A stretch of 64,000 bases of DNA, taken from Holtermannia corniformis. Its lineage: Eukaryota > Basidiomycota > Tremellomycetes > Holtermanniales. Position numbers and translations under genes: made by a program. Of this stretch, positions 1 to 9,919 are shown one piece after another. How positions within the stretch are numbered: position 1 is the stretch's first letter; each line of letters begins with the position of its first letter. The stretch lies in assembly GCA_001599935.1 (NCBI GenBank), contig BCIJ01000035.1, positions 16,988 through 80,987 on the forward strand. Reading direction: 5' to 3'. The notes beneath the pieces are model-generated. The model searched no databases, was not told the origin of the DNA, and worked only from the letters and a program-made list of their open reading frames with translations.

Positions 1-110
1 GGATGCGTCGCATCCTCGGCGCCTTGACTACATCCTCTGCGCGCCAGACTTGTCTTGGCTACATCCGCGCCGGATGTAGTGTTCGCCAGATGCGGCGTCG
101 CCCGCCGCGT
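1..110. repeat. Interspersed repeat, copy 1
   Basis: This stretch shares a long, imperfect match with 3222-3440. Both contain the string CTTGACTACATCCTC, then TGTCTTGGCTACATCC, then GGATGTAGTGTTCGCC. Inside each copy CTACATCC and GGATGTAG face each other across five bases, so the unit can form a short hairpin. Further matching pieces (GTAATCCAACA and GATGAATCTCGCTCGCTA) occur up to about 180 but in a different order from copy 2. No coding potential is evident. It looks like a degraded non-coding or mobile repeat; the class is unknown. Confidence 0.6.
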
Positions 111-540
111 CGTCCGCCCTGATGGCTGGCTGAGTGGCGTAATCCAACAGGGAACGGTGATGAATCTCGCTCGCTATCTCCATTACTTTATACCTCTGGG
201 ACTCGGCAGAGCTCAGGGTAAAGAACAATAGACCATTGAGAACAATGAGCCGGACGAGCCGCCATTCCCGGCCGGCTGCATTCTAGCCTTAATACCCGGG
301 CACGACCCAGGTGGACCTTTGCATGGCCTTCGTGTGCCAAAGTGATCGTCTCCATCTGATTGCCACCTGCCAGCATGTTGGGGCAGTGATCGTTGGTTCA
401 TCGAGGCTCGAGCCGAGCTAATTGTCAAGAGTGAGCTCTGGAGGACTCGGCAGCTACCCGTGGTGCATGAAAGGTAAGACCAGATGAAGAACTACAACAG
501 CCAAAGCCCCTTCTCTTATACCAGTGGCCTCTCGGGATAT

Positions 541-660
541 CGCGGACGTTGNCGTTGACGTTGNCGTTGNCGTTGNCGTTGNCGTTGACGTTGACGTTGA
601 CGNTGACGNTGACGNTGACGATGGCGATGACGATGACGTTGCAGTNCTTCCACTTCCAGT
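541..660. repeat. GTTGAC hexamer microsatellite with ambiguous bases
   Basis: A run of imperfect GTTGAC/GNTGAC hexamers extends over about 110 bases, and several positions are called N at the same place in the unit. The pattern of Ns suggests collapsed or heterogeneous reads over a tandem repeat, so copy number in the assembly should not be trusted. Open frames through it (Val-Asp and Asn-Val runs) are artefacts of the repeat. Confidence 0.85.
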
Positions 661-1002
661 AGTTCCTGAGCAAGGCCTGCGTAGCCTACGGCTGCCGATC
701 GGACCGACCGGCCGGAGCCTGACAGGATCCAGGCGGGATCATGACACTAATAATGTAGTTTCGCCTGGCCCAGCCGTAACCCCTCTGAGAGCTCGGCACT
801 CAACACAGCAGAGCTTGTCCGTCCCGTGTCAACGTATCTTCGAGTCAGGCGAATTACTCGGCTAGCAGGCCGTTGCGGACATGATCGTGGATCCTCAACG
901 ACGCCCATACGTATGGGGTTGTATGGAGTAAGAAAGTAGGCGCAAACGCATCAAGGATGACATAAAGTGCTATCTCTGGGCAGTCAAGTGCAGCTTTGGC
1001 TG

Positions 1003-1350
1003 CTAACGTTGATGATCGACAGACCCTCCGACATTGCATAGCTCCAAGTCGTTGCCAACAGTCTCTCTGACCGTGCCCATATATGCGATTGCCAGGCTGC
1101 CCGGGTAATTCCTCATGGCGGATTGTAGGCTGTAGAGACTGTTGACAAGAGTCGTCTTTCGAGCCTGAGCCATGTTGTTCCAGTACTGATGAAGGTCTGT
1201 ACCAGCCGGCCCAGCGAGGACAAGGTCGTACTGAATCTTCCCTTCCTCTTCGGTCAGCTTTCCTGCATAAGCTTTGATGGCTTGAGATTCGCCCCCGTTT
1301 ACGGGCTCGCTGGCGAAATTGCCTGTGTCCTTGCCACTGTCCTCGGTCAT
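1003..1350 (-). CDS. Small protein of an unrecognised family (member A)
   Basis: A 115-residue ORF starts at the ATG at 1350. I do not recognise it from any named family. It matches the ORF at 2081-2413: both read AG(K/S)(L/I), then about 10-15 residues, then (Q/K)Y(D/S)LVLAGP, a gap, Q-x-W, and (K/R)TTL(V/L)N-x-L followed by a hydrophobic AIAY/VVSY strand near the C-terminus. No signal peptide or membrane segment is seen. The C-terminus after AIAYMG has no counterpart in member B, so a 3' intron or degradation is possible. It could be a pseudogene, but conserved blocks in an otherwise diverged pair argue for past selection on protein. Confidence 0.5.
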   Translation of the reverse strand: MTEDSGKDTGNFASEPVNGGESQAIKAYAGKLTEEEGKIQYDLVLAGPAGTDLHQYWNNMAQARKTTLVNSLYSLQSAMRNYPGSLAIAYMGTVRETVGNDLELCNVGGSVDHQR

Positions 1351-2080
1351 GGCCGCAAGTGCCAAATTCTGAGCGTCTTGGCCATCTCTGCGATGAGCCT
1401 TATATGGCCTCTTGTTTGACCAAAGAAGACATTGGGCCTGACGTCACTTCGATATAACAGTCTTCGAGTTGAACCGGTTCTTGCACAATATGAGAAGCTC
1501 GCTCGCACTTAGAGGTCATAGCAGAAAGGAACTGAACCGACTGCTACCTTTGATTACTGACGTGCTCTGCTCGAACGGGTGATCTGCAGCGGTCCGGCGC
1601 TGGTTGTTGACAAATGCCTCTGCCTTACCAGCTGGTTCGGGGACGAAGGGTGTTAATGCCGGCGTTTCGAGATAACGCCGATTGACTGCGGCGATCCCTC
1701 ATCACGGCTGTGGCTCTTTCCTTTTCTCTCGTCCTGTTCTCATCCCAGTTTCTGTGTCCTCTTCAGAGGCCAAAAACGTCTTTCCCGCCACCGTCCCCTC
1801 TCTTCCTCCTTGTACCCCGTCTTGTTGTACCTAGTTTGTGCTCCTACAGAGTCGCCTACCCCGGTACATCCGGGTGCTCGATGAATAGCTCTCGCGCGCT
1901 GGTGGGATGGCGGGAACACGACACGAGAACGCCACGTCATTAAGGAGAACTCAAGCCATTTTCCTGTAACATGTGCGCGACTATATGTCGATGTCCGAGG
2001 CGTGAGCCCGCATGTTTGCCTATCGTAGGTCGATGATGCACTTTGGCTGCGCGTACTCGCTGGCTGTTGCGTTTCCTCAT
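1351..2080. other. Spacer without supported gene
   Basis: About 730 bases lie between members A and B. The only open frames are short, start at non-ATG codons and have biased low-information composition (for example the Ser/Pro/Leu-rich frame at 1710-1943). Member B reads toward A, so its terminator and A's promoter should lie here. No repeat or RNA gene is visible. Confidence 0.4.
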
Positions 2081-2413
2081 TCAGTAGAGCGACCTTTCAC
2101 CGGCATAGGAGACTACCGCGGAGTCGGGCCTGAATTTGCGCACATCCTCCTCTGTGGCCAAGTGTGGCGATCGGTTTTTTAGAATCATGTTATCGTGCTG
2201 CCGTATCAACTTGTTGAGGAGCGTTCTCTGCATGGTATCCTCTGTCATCTCCCATTGCTGTACAGGATCGGAAGAATTAGGTCCAGCCAAGACGAGACTG
2301 TACTTCACGATGTCATTGCCTGCGCGGTCTTGATATGGCTGAGGGCTGATTGACCCCGCAAAAATGTCTACACGGCTGTTGAGAGCTGTACTCGCCATAA
2401 ACGGATGACTCAT
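2081..2413 (-). CDS. Small protein of an unrecognised family (member B)
   Basis: This is an intact 110-residue ORF from ATG 2413 to TGA 2081 with no intron required. The core reads VKYSLVLAGP, then a QQW motif, then RTLLNKLIRQHDNM, and it ends SAVVSYAG plus six residues. These blocks line up with A (1003-1350) and more weakly with C (3940-4260). No transmembrane segment, signal peptide or catalytic motif is recognisable. Two members point left and one right, and repeats flank the group, which suggests local duplication in an accessory region. Function unknown; the alternating hydrophobic strands suggest a compact alpha/beta fold, which is inference only. Confidence 0.55.
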   Translation of the reverse strand: MSHPFMASTALNSRVDIFAGSISPQPYQDRAGNDIVKYSLVLAGPNSSDPVQQWEMTEDTMQRTLLNKLIRQHDNMILKNRSPHLATEEDVRKFRPDSAVVSYAGERSLY

Positions 2414-3939
2414 GGTCTGCGAGACAGTCGATCAGTTGAGATGTGATACGTGTTTTGGCATCGTCAGTCTTATACCTGCGACTGCGGGCCATGATGCGGC
2501 CTTCGACCGCTTGCAGGGTCGGATATCAAGCGGACATTTAATCGGGATCGAACTTGTACGATTGGGTGCAGAGTGAGGATTTAAAGTGACGTAAAGTCTT
2601 TAGTGGGTCCATTCTGCTATATTCAGCATAAGGCAGCGCACAGTGGTTCATGCTTTCTACAGCAACGGCGGACCCGACGCAGCTCCGTCACCCATCACAG
2701 ACAGGCTGACCTCTGGAACGTTGAGTGCACGCTGCAGCAGCAGGCTCGCGCAACTCTCAGTCTGGGCTGTGTCAGTTACTCTTTCACCTAGCGGACTTTG
2801 CGGTGTAGCAAGACCCCGCATTTGACGCCCATCGCGTAAACGCGCGCTTTGGCGTATTCAGCACTGCTTTGTAGCACTGTTGATCCTTTCGAGGGTGCCA
2901 GTCAAGGGAACTGTACTCGCGCACACTTGGTGAGAAGGCCATTTATGGTATATGACGTAGGCCCAGCGGGTGCGAACAGGCGTACTACCATTCGATCCGG
3001 TGATCCGTGCATCCCGCTGCCCAACGCGATCAAATCTCAAAGCACGTCGACCTTTTCCATTATGAATCTGACCTGGTCAAACGCCTTCCCGAATTTGCGC
3101 GACGTCTTCTTCTCCAACGAAGGCCGATAAGACAGGTACTCGTATCGGTGTGAGCCACCCGTATCCGACACTCTTCGTCCCTTAGGGGGTTAGCTGAGAA
3201 GCGAAATGTGTTAGATTGGGGAAGAACCGTGATGCATCTCGCTCGCTACGGCGCTTCTTTGTAGGCTTTCGCCTACAACTCTGACGTCCCTGATGTCTAG
3301 CACGCCATCCTGACTGTCTCGCCGGATGTAGTGTTCCTCGGCGCCTTGACTACATCCTCGCCGCGGCGGACGTGTCTTGGCTACATCCTCGCCGGATGTA
3401 GTGTTCGCCGGATGCGGTGATGGCAGTGTCGTAATCCAACAAAATGCGATGGGCCGGTTCAAGAAGCCGCCTGGGATCGGAATTTCTCGATCGACCTTGC
3501 TATACGAAGGCAAGGTACCGCGCAAATACTACCATCTTGTTCATAATTCTTCGCTCGCAATCAAGACTACAGACGAAGCCCAAACCGACCACGGGCCAGA
3601 CACTATCGCGGTCGGCTCCGTAGGTTATTATACGTTAACATTACGTGATTTTGGACGACTCAACAGTGCTGTTGTACTTCGCTATTGCCAGACGCTGTAT
3701 TGCGATTGCACGGAGCTATGCGACGCGACAGGGTTTGTTCAATCTCGGTCTTTATCCTCTTGTCTTAGCCAAAGAAGCGTTGCCATGTCAGCCTTGATGC
3801 CCTGGCGCGTACCTTGTCACTCCTTGCAACCCAATGCAGGTCCCTTTCTTCTACACGCGTCTTCGACCGCAGCACGAGCAGCTTCCGAATTGCTGCCGTC
3901 TCTCTTCGTGTTCTCTGCACAACCATTCCTCCTTGACTC
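2414..3939. other. Repeat-rich spacer with a possible decayed family fragment
   Basis: This 1.5-kb stretch has no supported complete gene. On the minus strand near 3080-3135 a short frame reads VGEEDVAQIREGV and stops, resembling the ATEEDVRKFRPDS segment of member B, so a decayed fourth copy is possible. The region also contains interspersed-repeat copy 2 (3222-3440). Other open frames here use non-ATG starts and show no recognisable domains. Confidence 0.35.
3222..3440. repeat. Interspersed repeat, copy 2
   Basis: This is the second copy of the element at 1-110 (up to about 180). It holds two GGATGTAGTGTTC words, the CTTGACTACATCCTC word and the CTACATCC/GGATGTAG hairpin, followed by GTGTCGTAATCCAACA. 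The flanking word GATGCATCTCGCTCGCTA is on the opposite side compared with copy 1, so the order of blocks is rearranged. The two copies bracket family members A and B; C lies just outside copy 2. Confidence 0.6.
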
Positions 3940-4260
3940 ATGTCCATCATCCGTGAACTATCCTTTATCAAGTACGAGCTCAAACACAACTCTGGTAGGT
4001 GGCTCTACGCTGCAGAAGAATTCAACCTTCCCGACAACTCGCTTTCGGTGATCTTGACTGGACCAGACGGCGTGACGGAGAGCAACGTACGGACCTATTG
4101 GGTGCAATCTGATAAAAGCTTCAAGACAGTCGTCTTGAAAAGCATCGAGGACCAAATCGAAAGCTGCGGCCACAACTTTCTACGCGCGACGGTTGATAAT
4201 GTGAAGGCAGACTGCAAACAGCCAGTCGCCGTAGCTTATAAGCAGCAGCCCAGCCGCTGA
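3940..4260 (+). CDS. Small protein of an unrecognised family (member C)
   Basis: An intact 106-residue ORF runs from ATG 3940 to TGA 4260. Its centre reads LSVILTGPDG, then YW, then FKTVVLKSIEDQIES, and near the end PVAVAYKQQ. The order and spacing of the GP turn, the tryptophan, the (K/R)T-hydrophobic-L helix and the final AVAY strand match members A and B, though identity is low. No introns, signal peptide or membrane segment. It lies on the opposite strand from A and B and points toward the 3' end of the GCIP-like gene, 43 bases away. Function unknown. Confidence 0.5.
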   Translation: MSIIRELSFIKYELKHNSGRWLYAAEEFNLPDNSLSVILTGPDGVTESNVRTYWVQSDKSFKTVVLKSIEDQIESCGHNFLRATVDNVKADCKQPVAVAYKQQPSR

Positions 4261-4303
4261 CGGTCCGCTAGGAGAAGGATGTCGGCAAGATGCGTATGCA
4301 TGC

Positions 4304-5633
4304 TTATTCGTCGAGTTTTCGTAATTCCTCTGAAAGCTTGGCTGACCACTTGTGCAGGAACTCGAGACATTTGGCGCGCTCGCCGTCAGGTTCGCAGACG
4401 CTCATGTTTGCCAACTGACCCGAGAGATCGCTAGCCTCAAAGCGCTTCTGCAGGGCCGCTGCCAAGCCGCGGGCGCCAGCGGCAAGCGCTTGGATATTGT
4501 CGTGCACCTCATCAGGCGCCTGTGGCGCGTACAGGCTCGAGATAAGGATATCGTATGCCGTGATAAGGTCTGATGAGAGGCGGAGCAAGGGTCGAAAACT
4601 CGGGTGTGGCAAAGGATGTGATGGCAGTGCTTTGAGAATGTAGCGATGGAGTAGGCGAGTGAGTAACAGTATTGATCGGACCTGCGGTGTGCGTCAGTGA
4701 CGACCGACGTGGCGGTCAGGTCACACACTTTGGTTGCAAGTTCGACTTCGGCAGCTGACAGTGATCCGCCACCCATCAGATCTTTCTCAAGACCGTCCCA
4801 CTCATTGGCTTCGTCCCCATCCAAACCCTCTTCTGGTCCCTCTTCCGCATCCGCATTGCCATCCTCGGCCGTGGCGTCCTCCAGCAACTCGCCGTACTCG
4901 GCCCACGCATCTGTCATGCTTTCCGCGTCGATCTTCCACCTTCTCAGAGTAGCATCAACCTCGCTTTTTGAGACATCCTTAGTACCTTTGTCGATCGCGT
5001 CCCACACTGTCGCTGTTTGCAGCAAGTACGGCGCGGTAGCGTTCTTGACGTCGGGCAACGCCTTGTCGCCGTTGACCGGCTTGTCCCAATTTGTGTCATT
5101 GGCGACGTCCTCAGTAAAGATTGAGAGCAGTTTTTGAATGTTGTCGACCACATCTCGCACAGTCGCAGCCCATTCCTCGACTAGCAAGCTCTCACGCGCA
5201 GAGGCGGCGTCGTTCCCTGCGGCAGCAACAATGCAGCTTGCAAGCCTGGCAATAGCGTCTTGCGCTTTGGGAAGGTACATCAACGCGCCATCGGGAGTGA
5301 TTGGCGGCGAAAAGGACAGAGAGGTCGAGGTGATCTCAGTCCGGAGAGTTTGCAGCAGGTGCGAGAAGACGGGCGGGAGGGATTCGTGAATGGGAGTGAT
5401 GACGGTCTGGGAGGATGACGATGCAGCCGGACTTTGTGTGCCAGAAGGTAGGAGAGCCAAAGACGTCTTGCAGATATTGCTGGCTTCCTTGAGGGCTGTG
5501 ACAGCGATTAACTACATCCCTGTGCTGCACAGACATGGTGTACCTTTTGTCACGGCTGCTCTTCTGATCAGCGGTGACTCACGTCTCTGGACCGAGACTG
5601 ACCTGCACGCTTCTGCGCCCTAGCCTCTGACAT
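4304..5633 (-). CDS. GCIP (cyclin-D1-binding protein 1)-like protein
   Basis: Three exons join in frame to 391 residues: 5603-5633 (MSEARAQKRA), 4729-5495 and 4304-4681, with introns GT-AG at 5496-5602 and 4682-4728. The protein is helical and soluble: an N-terminal part with LPKAQDAIARLAS and a VRDVVDNIQKLL helix, a highly acidic centre (about residues 215-240), and a C-terminal helical repeat ending LHKWSAKLSEELRKLDE. Helix pattern, acidic middle and length suggest the Grap2/cyclin-D-interacting (GCIP) family, whose members are small regulatory proteins in cell-cycle control. The assignment is from overall character rather than a diagnostic motif. The start is 184 bases from the divergent TUF1 start. 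Confidence 0.5.
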
Positions 5634-5817
5634 TGCAATGCTACTACCGTTTACACAACGCCGTCACCACCGGCACCACCATACCATCCCACTTTCTTGC
5701 TCAACTTTCCCACGGCCTTCACCAGGAAAGTTACAAACCCCTCGACCAAAAAAGTGGATCGTCCAGCTGCCATCGATAGCTCGTTGCCTATCAACGTCTT
5801 CTCAGAAGATCACAAGC
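5634..5817. promoter_or_regulatory. Divergent promoter region, GCIP-like gene / TUF1
   Basis: Only 184 bases separate the two opposing start codons. The segment is rich in CCAC/CACC and C/T-tracts (for example CACCACCATACC near 5665). This is compatible with a shared bidirectional promoter; no TATA element is obvious. Confidence 0.5.
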
Positions 5818-7728
5818 ATGATCAGGACTCGTCTCTCAGCTGGTGTCAAGCTCGCCGTCCGAAATGTCGAGGCGTCGCGGGGTGAGTCATTGGAGAAGGC
5901 GTGGTTGCATTGTCAAGTCCAAATCCGAGCTCGGAGCTGTGATCTTGTATCGCGATATGTCTCTCACTCGACTAGCTGATGCGTAACCAATACTGATGAA
6001 TGTCTGTGACAGTCGCCCCCCGCGCCGTTGTGGCTGGCCCTTCGACCGTTCTCTCGGCCGCTCGTCCCTTCTCAACCCGGCCCAAGGCACCTCGATCGGC
6101 CATGATGGTCGCCTCGGCGGGTGCGTGTGGTTAATTCGTTCTAAAGCCTCGCTCATTCTCAATTAGCCATAGGTGCTGCTCGCTCGTACGCGGCCGAGGC
6201 TGGTGGCAAGTTTGCGCGCACCAAGCCCCACTTCAAGTTGGTCTCACTCTTCGAGTTTCCCAGTGAAGCTGACCCCGTTGTCAGCATCGGCACGATTGGT
6301 CACGTCGACCATGGTAAGACGACGCTGACTGCCGCAATCACCAAGCACCTCTCCGAGGCCGGCGGTGGCAAGTTCATGGACTACTCCCAGATTGACAAGG
6401 CGCCCGAGGAGAAGGCGCGCGGTATCACTATCAGCACGGCGGTAGGTGGTGATGCCCACGGTCTTGTTTGACTTGCTGACGCCGCTCAGCATGTCGAGTA
6501 CGAGACGCCCACCCGTCACTACGCGCACATTGACTGCCCGGGCCACGCCGATTGTACGTGACTTTGGCTGCTGAGTCAGCTGTGCTAACCTCTCTTCAGA
6601 CATCAAGGTGCAAATCATCGCCCAGTGTCCCGCGAATTACTGCTCACACCCGATAGAACATGATTACCGGTGCTGCTCAGCTCGACGGTGCCATCATCGT
6701 CGTCTCGGCTACCGACGGTCAGATGCCCCAGACCCGTGAGCACTTGTTGCTCGCGCGTCAGGTCGGCATCAAGAAGCTGCTCGTTTTCATCAACAAGGTC
6801 GACCAGGTCGATGACCCAGAGATGCTCGAGCTCGTCGAGATGGAGATGCGCGACTTGCTCGGCACCTACGGCTACGACGGCGAGGGCACCCCGATCATCA
6901 TGGGTACCGCTCTTGCTGCGCTCGAGGGCCGTGACCCCGAGCGTGGTGCCAAGAAGATCCAGGAGCTGATGGACGCTGCTGACACCTGGCTCGAGATCCC
7001 TCCTCGTACGTCGTGTGCCTCGAGCAGTCAAACTTCAATTTACGCCTGCAGGTGACCTCGACAAGCCATTCCTGATGTACGTCGAGGACGTGTTCTCGAT
7101 TTCGGGCCGTGGTACCGTCGTGACTGGCAAGGTCGAGCGTGGTACCATCACCAAGGGCTCTGAAATCGAGATCCTTGGTATGGGTCAGTCGCTCAGGACG
7201 ACTCTGACCGGTATTGGTATGTTGCTTGTGTGGTATGCGCGGTGCGATCCTAACCATGCACAGAGATGTTCCACAAGGAGCTCGAGCGCGGTGAAGCCGG
7301 TGACAACATGGGTGCCCTGCTCCGTGGCGTCAAGCGCGAGCAGGTTCGCCGTGGGCAAGTCATTGTCCAGCCTGGTACGATCAAGAGCGTCAAGAAGTTC
7401 AAGGCGCAAATCTACGTGCGTCCATCGTCATTCCGCTTCACCGCTGACACCCATCCAGGTCCTGACCAAGGACGAGGGTGGTCGCTACACGCCTTTCATG
7501 TCCAACTACCGCCCACAACTGTTCATCCGCACCACCGACGTCACGGTTGCACTCACGTTCCCGCCCGAGACGGAGGGCGCACACGAAAAGCTCGTGATGC
7601 CAGGAGACAACGTTGAGATGCTCGGCGAGCTAGTGCACGACATTGCGCTCGAGGCGGGTTCCCGGTTCACGCTCCGTGAGGGCGGCAAGACGATCGGCAC
7701 GGGTCTCGTGTCCGAGATCTACGAGTAG
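5818..7728 (+). CDS. TUF1: Mitochondrial translation elongation factor Tu
   Basis: Ten exons (9 introns: 5882-6012, 6121-6172, 6237-6284, 6442-6489, 6554-6599, 6608-6656, 7006-7051, 7217-7263, 7416-7458) join in frame to 466 residues. The first ~70 residues form an Arg/Ala/Ser-rich mitochondrial targeting region. The GTPase follows: P-loop GHVDHGKT, switch [15 protein letters not shown], and an FINKVDQVD specificity loop (fungal/mitochondrial NKVD). Domains 2 and 3 end at LVSEIYE. EF-Tu delivers aminoacyl-tRNA to mitochondrial ribosomes using GTP. The exon of 8 bases (6600-6607) between two introns is unusually small. Stop is 100 bases from the convergent proteasome gene stop. Confidence 0.97.
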
Positions 7729-7828
7729 ACGCGAGTAATGCATGATCTAACGCCACTCTTGAGATGTTGAACGATCAGCGAGCGGCTCGTACGGTCGCTT
7801 GTGGGGACTCGTCAATGTGCATGCCAGT

Positions 7829-8859
7829 CTAGTCCTCTTCCATGCCCTCCTCCAGCGCGGCCTTTGCCTTTGCTTCGGCCGCGTCCACCAGGTCCTTTGG
7901 CACCGACTCGTGCTTGCCTCCCGACTCGTCACAGATCCACGTCATCTCGAGCTCAAACTCCTTATCCTTGTTATCCTCGTGCACGAGGTGGATGCTGTTA
8001 GGTCAGCTACGAGCCCCCCGTCCCCTTGCAAACTCACATGCGCGCAATCTCGTCCACGCCCTGACGAACGGTACTGTTCTCAAAGTCCCACTTTTCAAGC
8101 TCGGTCTTGGCCAACGCTTTGCCCTTGCCGACGGCATGCGCCTTGTAGCCGTAGAAGACGCCCGAGGGTTCGATGCAGTACAGCCGTGGGCCTGTCTTGT
8201 CGATACCGCCGATCAGGGTCGAGATCCCAAAGGGGCGGACAGAGCCGTAGCATGTGTACGCTTGGACGTAGGCTGAGATGCGGTCGGCTAGGGTCTGCCG
8301 TGCTGGAGTCAGTTTCGTGTGAACAACCAGGGGTAGTCACGGGCGACGAACCGAGACGGAGACGGGTGCGCTGTAGGTATCACGGAAATTGAAGGCTTCG
8401 TCACGGGCACGGTTGGCGAGGTGCTTGCCGTCGGCGAGAAGGCCTGCGGTAGCCTAAAGTTGACAATGTCAGCCCTGTCTCTGATATTGTCACAAGCTCA
8501 TGACCTACCAGGCCGATATGCCTGTCGACGCCGAGGATCCGCTTGTTGCTGCCTGGCACGAGCAGCTTGGAGTGCACCATGCGTTCAACGGCGAGGATCA
8601 CGCCGTCTTTGCATCGAAGACCGATTGCCACACTGCGACGTGGTCAGTTCTACCACCATCACATAGCTAGTCGAGTTGACGTACCCCGACGCTTCGACAG
8701 CTTTGCCAGCGTATTCGACCTGGCAGATAGTCAGCAACTCTTCAGCCAGGTGGTATGCTTGTGTGCAAATCATGACGTGGGAGTACTGACCTGGAACAGT
8801 CGGCCATCTGGACTATATGTGGAGACGGACAGATCATAGCCTGTGCCGATGGACGACAT
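7829..8859 (-). CDS. PRE10: 20S proteasome alpha-type subunit 3 (alpha7)
   Basis: The joined exons begin [19 protein letters not shown], the alpha-subunit N-terminal signature, followed by [35 protein letters not shown] and AGLLADGK. Later come SVRPFGIS and a [18 protein letters not shown] strand pair, then an acidic tail ending EEGMEED. Order and motifs match yeast Pre10/human PSMA3. The protein is a structural outer-ring subunit of the 20S core that helps gate substrate entry; it has no catalytic Thr. At least five short introns interrupt the gene. The MKAVE motif of relatives is GKAVE here. The C-terminal acidic extension fits a docking site for regulatory particles (family knowledge). Confidence 0.95.
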
Positions 8860-9919
8860 TGTGTGAGGAGAAGGTTGAAGCTGTGTGGTCTAGGCGGCTG
8901 ATCGGGTAGGTTGATATTGGTGCAGGCGGCTACGTAGGCGTACTGAGCTTGCCGTGTGCTCGAGCGAGCGCGCTTGGTGGCCGGGTGATGCAAAAGGATG
9001 TTCTCAATTCAAGACGCACTTGCAAGCGTGTCGACAGCTAAAGGGGGGTTAAACTGCAATGTCAGCCACCGTGGGAAAGTGATATGGTCTCTATGGAGAG
9101 CTGGGACCGCGCTCGTGTGCGCCAGTCTGCGAAGATCATGCGGGCGGTGAACGAGGATGAGTCATCGTGCACGGCGGATTGCGTGTGAGCTCGAACCGTT
9201 GCCAAGCTCCGCCGAGCCGAACGAGTTGCGAAGATAGCTTCCGACTGGCGCATCTCGTGCATGCGATAATCCCTCCAGTGATGCGCAGGTCGTCTGTTCT
9301 GAAGCTGTGCAAGCTTCTCTCGATCTCTGCTGGTCTGACGCAGCGGGCGATAGAGATGCGACAGTATGACTGCACGACCTGGACAGCCACGCCCATCCCG
9401 TCCAAGCACCGCAGTCTTGTATAGAGCCCAGCACGAGCGCTCGCCTAGCCCTGTACCCCATCGTGCTCCCTGGCTCATCACCCACTTGCGTGCGGTGACA
9501 GTCTTCACTCCGCCGACATTAACGGAAATCGGCGCCACGAGCAAGACAAGGTTTGCGTCTGCCCTTCCATCCGTCGGGTTGTCTCAGCCAGTTGGATAGC
9601 CAGAGCGTGTGGATCACCGAAGACCGCAGAAGCCTGGCGGCGACCCTTGGTGTTGTCCTTTTTCGCCCTGATCGTTCACCCACTCATCCCCAATGAGCCC
9701 CCAGCTCGGAGCCCTGAACGTCGCACAGTGACGGCAGCGCAAACACCCCGCTCGTGACTCGGACTTTCTTGCGCACTCGACGCCTGGACCAGGTACAGCT
9801 CTTGTTGCCGCCCAGTCGCTCGCCTCACTTGGTAATGGACAAGACGATGCTCAAGATCTCGACACTCGACGTACTTGTGACGAGGGCCTAGACAGCAACA
9901 GGCGATCGTCCAACGCAGC
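8860..9919. other. Long divergent intergenic region
   Basis: This 1.06-kb spacer lies between the starts of the proteasome gene (minus) and the rhodopsin/MFS gene (plus). It has C/G-rich unstructured sequence and no ORF I can support. The 160-residue minus-strand frame at 9062-9544 has Arg/Ser-rich random-like composition and no domain. The region must hold both promoters. I see no RNA gene. Confidence 0.45.

Noticed and set aside
541..660. CRISPR-like periodic array
   Set aside because: Units are six bases without spacers, in a eukaryotic genome; it is a microsatellite.
9062..9544. 160-residue minus-strand ORF upstream of the rhodopsin/MFS gene
   Set aside because: Composition is random-like and Arg/Ser-rich, no domain or homology pattern is seen, and it fills the divergent promoter region.
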